A DNA stretch of 64,000 bases, taken from contig VXAY01003830.1 in the NCBI GenBank assembly GCA_013399855.1, positions 1,019,758-1,083,757 on the forward strand, written 5' to 3'. Both the position numbers and the translations under genes were made by a program. Below are positions 25,191 through 63,529 of this stretch, in pieces. A model generated the notes under the pieces. The model was not told the DNA's origin, made no database searches, and worked only from the letters and a program-made list of their open reading frames with translations. This stretch comes from Oxyruncus cristatus. Lineage: Eukaryota; Chordata; Aves; Passeriformes; Cotingidae. The first letter of the stretch is position 1, and every line of letters starts with the position of its first letter.

Positions 25191-27048
25191 GGCGGACCCG
25201 GGGCGGGAGGGCCGGGCTGGGCGTCTGCTCTGGGTGCAGATCCCGCTGCGGGGTACGCTCAGCTCACGGTGGCTTGGACACCTTTCCGGATTTCTCCCAA
25301 CTCCCTCTTTCTAAGCAGAAAAAATGGCAGGCTGCCGACAGCATCCGAACGCACACAAGCTTCACACAGCTAGAGCAGCAGCGGGATGGGCGGAGGGGAG
25401 AGCTGCGGCCAAAAGCTGCTCCGTGCGGGGCGATGGGACTGGCTCACTGCCCTGAGGTGCTGTTTCCGGTCATACCAATGTAGCGCATGGAGCCACCCTC
25501 CTTTCCCTGCTCATCGCACAAGGATCTCGCCGCTCCTAAGCCGGAGGAGGAAGACAGAAAGGCACCTTGCAGGTCATTCCTGCTTAGCATGCGAGCTCAG
25601 CATCCTGCGTCCTTTCAGGGATAAACGCCTCCCCTGGCACTCGCTGAGAAGAGACTGCTGGAGCAGTGTCTGTGCCTAGTGGAGGATTATTAAGACAGAA
25701 CTTGGCAATGAAAAAAAAAAACAAAAAACCCCACCTTTCCTCTAAGAGGTTAAGTTAAAGTCAAGAACTACAAAACTAAAGTAGTGTCAGATTTAAGGTA
25801 ATTGTCCCTTTGGAGCAATGCAATAGCATACAGTCCTGAATTTAGTGATCACAAGCCTGTTAGTTTGTTGGGAGGGGTGGGGGTTGTTGGTTTGGGGTAT
25901 TTTTATGAGCTTTGACTTATTCAGTGAACCAGTCAGAATGAAAAAGTGCAGACAATTTATTTTGCTGAGCCAAATCTTATGTTTTCAACTGTCTGTTTTA
26001 GAGAGAAGAGGATGGAGTCCAAAGAAAATGAATCCTCTCTGTGAAAGCCGTATACTAAAACCACATCAGAGCAATAAAAGACACCCTTGTTCACTAACTC
26101 CTTAAAATGATTTCTGTAGAACTTCCTGCCTCTATCTCAATTATTTTCCGATTTGCACCATCTTTTCTTTACCTTAGCAATTTTACACTGCCATCTCTAC
26201 AAACATAATTTTAAAACAGTGGGAGCAAGGTTTCACTTCTTGGGTAGTTCTAACATCCCACACGCAGACATTCATATCTGCGCGTGTCATCCCAAGCTCT
26301 TATACCCAATAGGGGCACCACTGAGTTGCAATTCATCTGATCTAATTCTGGATTCAGAGGAACAATCCCTTTAGGGATGTCTGTTTGTTCACATTGACCA
26401 TAAAAAGCACAGTTCAGAATAAAAAGTATTCAAAAAGAAATCTTCTTCCATGCCTTATATAGTTGTAAATTGATACAGATCGAAAGAAAAGTAGCACAGA
26501 AGAACACTATTGGGTTGTATCTGGAGGTAGAAAGGTTTGTATTTTTTTCCCCCCATTTATATTACTCTAAAATGAAAAATACTCTTTGGCTTTAAAAATA
26601 TTTTCTCAGCCTACAGCTTCTGTAACTACTTTTATTCTTAAGTGTAAGGCAATTAGGTTTGCCAAGCAAAAGTTCATTATATTTTTGAATACTTCAATAC
26701 ACAAGTATAATCCCTGACCCTTAAAAATTAACTCGGCAAAGAAATCCATAGGGAAACACAAAAGAGACTTTGTTTTCTGCTTCTGCCTGCTACAGGGGAT
26801 GTATGCCTCAGCAGAAAAGGCTGCCCCATGACAACAAGGCCCATTTCAACATGCACCTTCATTCCAACCTCAAGAAGGTATAAATAATACCCTTTGTTAC
26901 CACTAGTTGTAAACCACTATGCAGACCTCCAGGCTAGCAGACGTTACAAGATCAGGCTGTATTTTCTCTCTGAAGCCTGAGTTTACAAAATGCAGAAATA
27001 CTTCATTGTACAGAGAGCAGATCAATCAGGTCATGGCTGATCAAGCAT
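25191..27048. other. Intergenic, CpG-island shoulder then AT-rich
   Basis: GC-rich to about 25480, with an ETS-like TCCGGAAAGG on the minus strand at 25281-25290, then ordinary AT-rich sequence. A G-rich tract lies at 25870-25897. No gene or known repeat was recognised. Confidence 0.6.
25870..25897 (+). other. Potential G-quadruplex
   Basis: Runs GGG, GGGG, GGGGG and GGGG fall within 28 bases. The first three are separated by single bases and the last by a TTGTTGGTTT loop. It lies about 0.7 kb upstream of the DCUN1D4 promoter region. Confidence 0.55.
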
Positions 27049-28148
27049 TGTATTGGGTTGCTTGCAAGATTCTGGTAGCTCAGGGGCTCCAGGAGTGGCT
27101 TATGTGAGAATCTGCCAGGAGCTTCCCCCCATGCCCAACAGAGCCAGTGCCAGCCATCTCCAGGATGGACCCGCCACTTGGCTGAAGGCCAAGACTGAGC
27201 CCATCAGCAACTGTAGTAATGCCTCTGGGATAACATGTTTAAGAAGGGAAAAAAAAGAGTCACTGCAGAGAAATAATTACTGTAAGAGAAGAGAGTAGTG
27301 ATAATATGTGAGAGGAACAGCTCTGCAGACACCAAGGTCAGTGCAGAAGGAAGGGGAGGAGGTGGTCCAGATGCTGGAGCTGAGATTCCCCTGCAGCCCG
27401 TGGTGTAGGCCATGGTGAGGCAACTGGGCCCCTGTAGCCAACTGAGGACCACCGGGGTGCAGAGATCCACCTGCAGCCTGTGGAGGAGACCCATGCCAGA
27501 ACAGGTGGATGCATTCAAAGAAGGTCGTGACACCGTGAGGAACTCGTGCTGGAGCAAGGTCCTGGCAGGGACCCATGGAGAGAGGAGCCCGCACTACAGC
27601 AGGTTTGCTGGCAGGACTTGTGACCCCATGGGGGACCCACACAGGATTACCCCATTACTGAAGGACTGCACCCCATTGAAGGGACCCACAGTCATGCAAA
27701 TTGTGAAGAATTGTAGCCCGTGGGATGGACTCACACTGGAGAAGTTCATGGAGGACTGTCTTCCCTGGGAGAGACCCCACGTTGGAGCAGGGGAAAGACT
27801 CCTCTCTCTGAGGAGGAAGCAGCGGCAGAAACAACATGTGAGGGAGTAACCCCCACTCTCTTCCGCTGGGTGGGAGGAGGTAGAGAATCAAGAACAAAGC
27901 CTGGGAAGAAGGGAGGGGTGAAGGAAGGTGCTTTTAAGATTTGGTTTACTTCTCATTATCCTGCTCTGATTTTGACTGGTAATAAATTCAACTAATTTCC
28001 CCAGTCAAGTGAGTGATCTCTCCCTGTTCGTATCTCGACCCACGAGCCTTTCGTTAGTTACATTTTTTCTCCCCTTTTGGGTTGCAAAGGGGAGTGATAG
28101 AGCATGTTTGGTGGATACCTGGCATCCAGCCAGGATGGAACTACCACA
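27049..28148 (+). mobile_element. Solo LTR of an avian endogenous retrovirus
   Basis: An old LTR in plus orientation, about 1.1 kb, starting TGTATTGGG and ending CTACCACA (TG...CA ends). Diagnostic pieces are the GAGAGGAACAGCTCTGCAGA segment, a run of degenerate GACCCAC/GGAGCAG-type modules (about 27470-27800), CTCATTATCCTGCTCTGATT, AATAAA, ATCTCGACCCACGAGCCTTT and the TACCTGGCATCCAGCCAGG tail. I recognise this from neoavian genomes but cannot give a firm family name. No internal gag/pol region or second LTR is present, so it is a solo LTR. A clear target-site duplication was not found. Confidence 0.8.
27981..27986 (+). terminator. LTR polyadenylation signal AATAAA
   Basis: AATAAA within the LTR, followed by the conserved 3' portion of the element. 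It is plausibly the retroviral R-region poly(A) signal. Confidence 0.5.
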
Positions 28149-31100
28149 TGGACAGAGACAGTTTAAGCAGCTCCAGCATTAGCATCTCAATCCTAGCCCT
28201 CCTGGCATCCTTTCTTTTGTGACAGTGCAACCACTTGGACAGCTAGATACCAAGAGCAAGACTGTCACCAAAGCCCCATAAAAGCAAAAAATGCCAGAAC
28301 AAGAGAAGAAAACCCTCAATTCTTCTTTTGGTTTTGTCCATTTTTTTTTTGTTTTCCCAGCCAGATGAATATCCTGATCTGTCTTACCACACATATGTGC
28401 AAGTGCTTCCATCAATACGCAGGAGAGGAATAGCAAACCATGAAGCAGAGAGTGGCAGTAAATGCCAGTTTACACACTGCTAAATCAAACTTAAAACTGC
28501 AAACTTTTTTCTTTTGAGAGAGGACTACCACTGTTCACTTTTTATGTTTGTGTTGCTTTTTTAAATTGATCACTAAAATGGCAACCACAGTTCAAAAAAA
28601 CCAAACCAAACCAAAACAAAAATGACTGTAGACTGTGAAAAATATTGGCTGGCAACAGAAAGGAGCCATTTACTTAGTTTTATCTTCTTTACTATCAGAA
28701 ACATAATGCAGAAGCATCTTTGAGAGTTTCTGAAAGGAAACACTTTTCCTCTATTTCCAAAGGATATCAGACTTCAAAAGGCTAAAGCCACTGCATTTCT
28801 CAAATATCTTTGTTCATCCTGCTTGCTTTGCTTACAAACAAGCTTTAACATTAATTTTAGGGACCAGAATGACAAAACCATCATGTGTTTTCCAAGTCAG
28901 AGGGGAGAGGGAATTGTACTGAAAATAAAAATATTGCCAAAGAAGAATTTGCTGAACACTGAGAAAGCAGATAGTGCAGTAACAAAACACAGTACAGGGT
29001 ATTGTAAGAAAATAAACAAATTGTCTACAAGAAGCCCAACAATCACAGTCTTAAATAATTTGTGGATATGAAAAAGTGACCGATACCCAAGTCAACGCAA
29101 AACAGCTTCAAGTAGTGCTTCTGAAAAGATTTTTCAGCCTCAGAGTTTCAATGAAACACCTAAATTTGGGTTATTCCTGCATGGTTTCAGCAGAACAGTA
29201 CTAATCAGGGGTAAAAGAGGACCTCAAGTGGCAGAAGGTAGCAGCTGCAGATTGTATGAACTGCTTTTCAAACCACTCCTCATTAAACAGTTCAGGTCAT
29301 TTTAATTGCAATGTTGCATGCACTCACACTATGCTCACCGCTGAAGTGAAAAGGTCTGTTCTCTTACACTTGCTCCTAAGACATATTACTCTGTTCCCAA
29401 AGGTTCTTTTGTAACACCCTGCAAACAAATATCATTTTACATAGATGAGAAAAAAAAAATATTTTAGGGCTGTTGATGGCTGATATTTAAACCCCTGCAT
29501 TTGATTTATAGGGTCTTTTTCAACTTCAGTTTGAAACTTTAGCTTCTCTTCATTCATCATTAAGCAACTCTAAACAGCAAAGCTTAAGAGAACAGCTCAG
29601 AATTTCTGCCTGAACTCTGGAAATGCATCAGAACAACCAGCATCTCTCTCTGAGCCATGGAGCTCCCTCACAGTCAGCAGAGGTCTCTGGACATCCACAG
29701 CGTTCTGTTTCAGACAGACAGGTGGGAACTGGTTACCTGCACACTTAAGCTGCAACAACTTGTTTCAGTAACGTAACTCCAGTTCAAAACCAAAGGGTGT
29801 GTCCAACTTTCTCCCAGCTTGTAGCTGTGACGCTGGTTTTGAAAATGGGAAATAACAATTTCAGATGTTTCTTAGACCAAGAGATTTGAACTGCAGCTCC
29901 CAGACTTGGGAGTGCTTTGTGGCAACACCAAAGCCATTGCTCCTGAAGCTAAGCTTACAATACACATAGAAATGCCTGAGCCAAGACCTCAAAGCAGGAA
30001 TATATATATATATGTAAGAGGAAACTCAAGTCTTCACCCCACTGAAAAATACAGTACAATTACTCTCTGAAGTTGCTCTTACACATGTTACCTAGAGTCC
30101 TTTTTTATTCTGAGATACACACTGTTAGGCTCCTCATGTACTGCTGTCTCTTCCTGTACATTCCTAATAACATAACTGACCTGCACAGAATGTCAGAGGA
30201 TGGGATTAGGAGTATGTATTTTTTATACAGATAAGAATATGTATTTATATACATAGAATACATATTATTTAGAAGTCAGATATACGTAATCTAGTCCTTT
30301 TACCACCAGAAAAATTTCAAACTTGTATAAAATAATGTCTGGTTTATACATTTTATCTTTTCACGCTATCTCTGAAAGCATAAAGATATCCACGAAGTTT
30401 TTCTTTCGCAATGTACTATCTTATGAAAGCTGAGATGAAGAGAGTATGATTAGAAAACAGCAAGATTAGTCACACACCCCTGCAGCACGACCTGTTCTAG
30501 CACATTTCTTTCATAGTTTGAAACATAGTGATTGTTCATTAGAGACATACTGCACATTTTTCTAAACCAGTCAGATAGTACAGATTAGATCAGTGTGAAG
30601 ATGTATGGACAAATAAAGTTTAGTTTTAGCTTCCCTATTCTAATCACAGTAGTAGAAGCAGTATGCAAACAGCTTGTGGTCATGGTTTTTCTTAGTCATT
30701 CTGGTAAAATAATGCAAATGTCAACAAATGCTTGCTACTAATTATATTTGCCTATAGTTTCCTGATATTAAGCAACATAAGGTATGGATACACGGACATT
30801 AAATTGTACAAGCTACTCAGAAGAAGAGAATATTCAAAGTTTAGATTTTGTCACTGTCCACATGAACCTTTCAAATGGGGTGAAACATTCTTAATCCTGT
30901 GAAAATCCGTCCAAGTATGCTTATAGACTTAGAAGGTTACACACAGAGATGACATGTAATCTGATCTGTTATGCAAGCCATGCTTTGCTATATGACTTCT
31001 TGAAAAATAATTATTCTATTTTTTTAATTGTTAAAAAACTAAGGGGGGTTCAATCTTTTTATATTTGTTAGGATAATTTCTTGCATTTCACATTAATAAA

Positions 31101-32641
31101 CTGCTCACTTTACAAGGTATTTGCAGAGTTAGCCTGTGGAGAATGTTAACTAGTGTGGCAAGATAATGTTACATTTTCTACAGGCTATGGAAAGGCAGAA
31201 CCGTGGCTGGATATGTGTCAGAGCCATCATGAGAGCATGCTGCAAAGTGAGGATACTCAGAGCCACTGTGCAATGTTGGTGCCAGTGTCAGCTGCTGTTG
31301 CAGGCTGGGAGGAGGGAGAGACAAGGGCTCCTGGTGTTTGCAGAAGAAAAGTGCTGAAAGCGCAAGTCACTCCCATCACTCCAAAACCTAATTTATCCTG
31401 TTCTGCTGGAAAGTCACAGAGAGAACAAGTTCAGAGGGCTTGTAAAGACAAACACAGCACCTGTAGGTGAGAAATTAGTTCAATAATGGCTGGTTAATTG
31501 TAACTAACAAAGTCAGGCTTTCTAACACCATCTGAGATGATGAATACGTAACCACTGCAATTTTTAAATGCCTTCCAAATATTCTCTGTCCACAAAGATC
31601 AGTGAACAGTTTTAGAAACACAGTCCTAAAAACAAGGGAGCAAAATGATAGGTGACCAGAATAAAGCAACAGGGTTGGTGATGACAGCAATTACCTGACT
31701 CCATAGAACAAAACACCCTGGGTAAAAACACATCCTATACTTGCTTACATGAAGAAACAATAACATTGAGTACGGTGAAGCTGTTCTCAAAAGTACATGG
31801 TGAAGAATTAGAGGGAGAAAAAAAATCTGCCCTCTTTCCTGCAACATATCCTATTCCTTTTCATTGCAGTATGCTCAGGTATTACTGGAAAGACATACAG
31901 CACTAAATACCAAAATCACAAATGCGGTTTTCAAGTTGAGTGGGTCACTTAAACAGATCATCTAACATGTTTCTCACAAGCAGGAAAGCTTCTTTGGACA
32001 ACACTGAATATGTCATCATTGTTTAAGGGAAGCTCTGCACATATACTGAAGGATCAGGAGTCAAATGTAAAAGGCCTTGTGAAGAGACACTGAGAAAACA
32101 CAACACTTTACATTGTCTTACGTGTGCATTAAATAATAGGGAATTCACTGCCCAGGTCAAAAAAGTCCCACTTCTATTTAGTCCTATTAAAGTATAATGC
32201 TAGCAAAGGAACGATGCTGTTTTTATTTGTTTGTTTTATTACAGTTCATTTTAAATAAAAGTTACAACTAACTGTTCTCCCTTCTCAGAAACCTTGTTAT
32301 GTTGAGACAATTGTTTTTAATTCTTTGGCAGTGTGTTCAGGTGTCTCACAAAAATAACTATTCAGAGGTACTTCACTCGTCCCTTTGTAAAAACAGAGTT
32401 TAATAACCGGTTAAAAAAAATGAAGTCTGTAAAAGTCACTGCCTTTTCTCCAGTATTATGAACATCAATTACCCGCAAACTGTTCTAATAAAACTTGTTT
32501 AAGAACAAAATGTAGAATAGCAGCATACGTAAATACTGTTTGAGAAAGTCAAAAATGCACGCACTTCAAACACATACTTACAGCATATCTCCCAGTTAAA
32601 AAATTGTCCAATTCCTATTTTAAAAAACCTAAGGCCAAGCT
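28149..32641. other. Intergenic between LTR and CWH43 3' end
   Basis: AT-rich sequence with a (TA)n patch at 30001-30013. The plus-strand 105-codon ORF at 31153-31470 has no recognisable domain. I see no supported gene. Confidence 0.6.
30001..30013. repeat. (TA)n microsatellite
   Basis: Six TA units followed by TATGTA. Confidence 0.85.
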
Positions 32642-32647
32642 TTTTAT
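32642..32647 (-). terminator. CWH43: Candidate CWH43 poly(A) signal
   Basis: TTTATT on plus, AATAAA on minus, about 0.5 kb past the CWH43 stop. It is the first such hexamer I found downstream. Further candidates lie at 32235-32240 and 32222-32227. No transcript evidence is available. Confidence 0.4.
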
Positions 32648-33163
32648 TGCAATAGCAGCAGGACCACAAATTGCAGCAAATATCAACAGGTTGCCTACAC
32701 TACCACATTACTTTGCTTCGCCTCAGTCATCAAAAATGTGTGTAAGTCTGCTGAAATTCCTTGCCCATGACTGTTCCAATGACCTCCCAGGAGAGGAAAG
32801 GGGTCATATCTGGACCTTAAAAAAAGGTGCGAAGACACATTCAACTCTGGAACAGCAGGACATAGGATACCTTCACAAAAGTTGAAGATGTTATTGCCAA
32901 AGAAAGTTCCCACCCTTGCTTTGCTGCATACAAAGCAGGTATCTGGCATGGGTAGATATCAATTTATCAAAATGCAGGCGTCTTCCCTCTCTCACAGTGA
33001 TGGCTTCATTAAAGAGAAGAGTCACCAACTATTAGACAGACATTCATAGTGTTATGCAGCATGGGAATTGCTCATCCTTAAACAACATAGTCTTTTTGGC
33101 TGCCAATTCAGCTTCAAACAACAAACCTTTCTCGCTGGTCCCAACAGTATGTATTTTCTCACT

Positions 33164-59291
<26,128 letters not shown>

Positions 59292-59499
59292 CGCCTCGCG
59301 GCGCTGCCCGGCTCGACGGGGGCTTCGTCCCTCTGCCCGGGAGCCCAGTCCCGAGTGCCCAGGAGGGCGCGGCGGCACCGCCCGTCCCCGCGGCGGGGCG
59401 GGCAGCCCGCACGGCCGGAGCTTGTTCTTCACAGCCCCGCCACGCGGAACGGCGAGGACGTCTCGCTCCTCCGCTGACCCGTCAGCAGAGGAGCGTTTG

Positions 59500-62400
59500 T
59501 CCACCGAACAGTCACTCCAGCAAGGAAAATAAAAGCAATGGGTTGTCATCTCACGGGCTGATGGGGAAAAGTGGAGCCGACCCATTTGCTCCTTGTACAC
59601 ATACTTGATTATGTGGGGCTCGGGGAGAGCAGGTGTCCGGATTAGTGCTGTGCTCATCTTACTGAAATGTGTGTTTTTCACAGCAGAGTAAGGACTTCTG
59701 ATAAGCAATGCTGTCTACAAAAACCATCAAAAGAAGCATTTAGTTGGCTGAGATCCCTGAGTTGCTACGTTTGTTAATTTTAGAAGAGATCCTGAGTTAA
59801 ATAGACCCAGCCAAGAGCATAGCTGCCAAGTTATGGCAAAAGGATTACATAAGCAAAATCTGAAATTTAGAATTTCATTTTTGGCATAAAAAGTAACATT
59901 GTAACTAAGAAGTCCTCTTGCTGTTGGAAGAGTCACCTTCTTAAGTATTACTGATCTTCGTACAGCACCCTATGAAACTGCCAGCTGTATCTTCTAATTT
60001 GTGTTAAAACTATTGTCCCGTTCTAAATAAACCTTATGGTATGCATTTACTTTCCCTGGCTTGTGAAACTCCAAATCCATAGGAGTAAACTGACATATAG
60101 CAATAAATTCCAGTCGAAACATTTGGAACAAAAGTTTGTCCCAGTATTCACAAAGTCAAGTGATTCATTCACCCCAGAGTATAATGGGGTTTGGCTAGCT
60201 ACTAAAACTGTTGAATTTTGGCTGCTATTTGAAAACTTTTTTTGTTAAATGTCCATAAAAGAATTGAAGTATTTTGATGGAAAAGCCAATCTCACTAGGG
60301 GAGGAAGAATGAGACTCACAGATTTAGCCACCTTCTTTCTGTCTTCTCCAAGTTCCATGTCACTAAAGGCATCTTCCTTTTTCTTCATTTAAGAAAAGTC
60401 ATACCAGAATAGTCATGAGTTCACTTATCACTGGCTCGGGATTATGTAAGTGATTACACCATTTTATCTTGCTGTGGTGTGATGCAGATGGAACTTGGAA
60501 GATAAGATCCTTGGCTAAAGGAAACCTGGAACATGGCTGCTCTTGTAGCTGTATAGGGAGAGTGTGAGGCTCACAGTATGTATTCAGCCAAAAAATATTT
60601 GAAACAATTTTGCAACACTTTTTGTAATTACAGTGTCTTGCTTCATGGTTCAAGGTGGAGTTCCAGTAAAACTAGACAGGAATGAAAAACCATGAACCTG
60701 ACATGCTTGTGTGGCTTCCATTAAATTCATAATGCAATGAAGATAATGCAAAATCCTGACAAATTTAGCCATTGTATTCTGGGTACTCTCTCTGAGATTC
60801 TTAGTAACTACTAAGTTTGGCTTCACAAGTTACATTCCAGTGCTCTCCCTAGAGCTGACACACATGTAAGCATCACAGAGCACAAGAAGAGAGAGCTTTC
60901 AGGTGTAATTTCTTAAATACAAAAGTCAACGCTTACAAGGTGATTCATAACACACGTATGTGTAGGAATGCCTTTCACTATATTTTTTTAATCTTGAAGC
61001 GCCACATGTGTAGCTGACAAAAAAATACAGCAAAAGCAGCTGACCTTACAGGAATACAATGATGGCAAATCAACAAAGCCAAGATAACATACTACACTAG
61101 GAGTTTCCACTCACACAAAAAAGAGGGTTTTTTCATTTTAGAATAGTATTTAACATACCCTTACCCTAAGGCAGACATACAAAACTAGCTGAGATTAACG
61201 GAAAATAAATTACAGCCCCACAATTATATTGTTTGACAGGGGTAAACCTCTCTAAAGCTAGTGATTGTAAAAAATAATGCTTTATTTGGGTTCAAACTAT
61301 AACACAAGCATGTTTTGAAACCCAAAGTAAACACATGAAATTTAAAACATTTGTCAGACACCTGTGAGAAGCTGTCCTTGCATATAGCCCAGTAGAGATG
61401 GGCCTGAATGGGCATGATTAAGAAACAGAAGGGAGTGCCAGAAAAACGGAAGTAAAAAAAGCACAAAAGTATGAGCACTGATTACGATTAAGAAAGTGAC
61501 TCTGGAAAAAGATTGGGGTGGATGAGTTTACAGTCAGGCACCTGTCACACTCACAGTGGAAACACAAACACATGCAGGTCTCTTCAACCATTTTACTGGC
61601 TTCTTTACACTGAGAAGAGAAAGTCCCAAATCTTCAACATCTGATAATTGTCAGCTCTTCATTTCTATTAGAAGATAAGCCAGACCAAGTGTAAAATAAA
61701 AATTAAGTACATCCAAGGATCAGCTAGGACATAGATAACTTACACGATTTCTTGTATGTAGCGAGGACAGTTTAATGTTTTACTTAGACGTATGTTGACT
61801 GTTTCCTGCTGTGACGTTTCACGTCTTTTCCTTCACCCTTAACTCCTACTCCTATTTGCATGAGAACAACGCCTTACAGTGTAATTCTTACTTAGTTCTG
61901 CATGCTCTAAATGTTTCCATGATTGATACATTTTTGTAACTGCACTATGCTTCCATTACTCCAGGTCTTTGTTTCTCAGGGAATTTTTAAGCAATTAATG
62001 TTCTGTTTAATTCTATAATGGACAAGTAAACCATATTTATGATACGCTCCTCCTTCTCTCATGCATGGTATGTATTCATGGAGTGTTTCTGTCAAATACC
62101 TGCACTGCGAAGGCTTTGCCATCGGTGAATGTAGTGAACCCCAGGACCCTGGCAAGCCTTCAGTGTTTTCTAAAAGGTTCTTCAGACAACTAGCCAGAAC
62201 CTGCAAATCTTCCCTGAGTTTGTGAAGTCTCAGTCCTTGATCTCCTTCTACTCTGTCACCAAAAAATTCCTCAGCCAAACATTCAATTCCATATTTTTTT
62301 TTTTTTTTTATTTTTGGTATCTTTTGGGTTTTTTTCTTTGATGTGTAAAGTTGGTTTCGTTCTGGGAGGGGCAAGAATCTCTCTTTTGGTTTGTGTTTAT

Positions 62401-63003
62401 TCTTCTGAATGACAAACATTATTGATTTCTGTCCATTACCTTCTCTCCATTTTGTATAACTATGAAGTACTTTCAGGTAAATTTTGGAAACAAAGAGTAT
62501 TTGAAGAGCATAGTCAATTGTGATAACCAACTTTAACTATAAAGTTCAAATTAAAAAGACATTTAACCTGACTTTTAATAGGCATTTTTGCACAGGAAGG
62601 TGTAAGAATGCAAACAGTCCCATCCCTAGGCAATCATTCCTTGTTTTAGAAAGCTTATCCTTAAAGGGCATTGCGTTTTTCATTTCAGAGAAAGTGGAAC
62701 AATTTTTTCAGTATTCCTAGAGGAAACCCACCCTCCCCCCAACTGACATTTTCAGGATAAGTTTTTCTTGCAAAATTATTTTTGGTTGATGGAAGTGCCT
62801 TTCTTATTTCTTTAATTTACTTCTTGCTAATATTCAAATTTATTGATATACTTACATAAGCATCATACTATTAAAATCAAAGCTGATAAGCAGTACTTCT
62901 CATTCCAAAATGGTTAAAATAGAATTTGTCACTTCTTCTTTAAAGAACAAGATTTCATTTCCACAAATAATATTTTCAATTCATGGGACAGCCTCCAGCA
63001 CCA
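59500..63003. other. Intergenic between CWH43 and right-edge gene
   Basis: AT-rich spacer between two divergent CpG-island promoters. Apart from one long minus-strand ORF (61976-62530), I see no gene, RNA or repeat I can name. Confidence 0.6.
61976..62530 (-). CDS. Unrecognised 184-codon ORF (hypothetical, doubtful)
   Basis: An uninterrupted ATG-to-stop frame in AT-rich intergenic DNA. The middle carries a lysine run encoded by a poly-T tract (about 62296-62311). The half after it looks amphipathic and helix-forming (EEFFGDRVEGDQGLRLHKLR, EDLQVLASCLKNLLENTEG) with a few cysteines. I recognise no domain, signal peptide or transposon protein. It could be a chance frame, an exon of an unannotated gene or a remnant of a mobile-element ORF. 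It is the longest open frame outside CpG islands and known exons. Confidence 0.15.
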   Translation of the reverse strand: MVITIDYALQILFVSKIYLKVLHSYTKWREGNGQKSIMFVIQKNKHKPKERFLPLPERNQLYTSKKKTQKIPKIKKKKKYGIECLAEEFFGDRVEGDQGLRLHKLREDLQVLASCLKNLLENTEGLPGSWGSLHSPMAKPSQCRYLTETLHEYIPCMREGGAYHKYGLLVHYRIKQNINCLKIP

Positions 63004-63488
63004 TGTGTCGTACACTGGGCTCCTCACTTCAAGAAAGACAAGGAGCTACTGGAGAAGGTCTAGCGGAGAGCCAGAAGAACGATTACACATCTGGAGCATT
63101 TCTCTTATGAGGAAAGACTGCGGAAGCTGTGCATGTTTAGTCTAGAGAAGACTAACAGGGATCTCATTAGCGCATCAAAACAGGTCAAAGGCAGACGCCA
63201 AAAGGACGGTGCCAGAGTCTTTTTGGTGGTGCCCAGCGACAGGATGAGGAACAATGGCCATAAACTAAAACATAAGAAGTTTCACCTCAACACGAGGAAG
63301 AACTTTACACCGAGGGTGGCAGAGCACTGGAACAGGCTGCCCAGGGAGGTCGCAGTGTCTCCCTGTCTGGAGACCTTCCAACCCCCCCGGACAAGTTCCT
63401 GTGTCACCTGCTGTAGGTGACCCTGCCTTGGCAGTGGGGTTCGACCAGATGATCTCCAGAGGTCCCTTCCAACCCCAATGATTCTGTT
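63004..63488 (+). mobile_element. CR1 LINE, 5'-truncated 3' end
   Basis: A sense CR1 tail: GGGCTCCTCACTTCAAGAAA, CTCTTATGAGGAAAGACTGC, CACTGGAACAGGCTGCCCAG, GACCAGATGATCTCCAGAGG and an AACCCCAATGATTCTG end. It is a different subfamily from the copy at 18.7 kb, and ends just before the right-edge CpG island. Confidence 0.92.
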
Positions 63489-63529
63489 AACTTCATTAAC
63501 AAACACCCTTGCTGAAAAAGCGTTAAGAA

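Noticed and set aside
27204..27995. Several ORFs of 80-145 codons at 27.2-28.0 kb
   Set aside because: They lie inside the LTR, whose modular GC-rich repeats produce open frames on both strands.
27044..28153. Target-site duplication around the LTR
   Set aside because: The five bases on each side (AGCAT and TGGAC) do not match, so either the ends are slightly misplaced or the duplication has decayed.
31153..31470. 105-codon plus-strand ORF in the intergenic region
   Set aside because: No domain or context. Length is compatible with chance.
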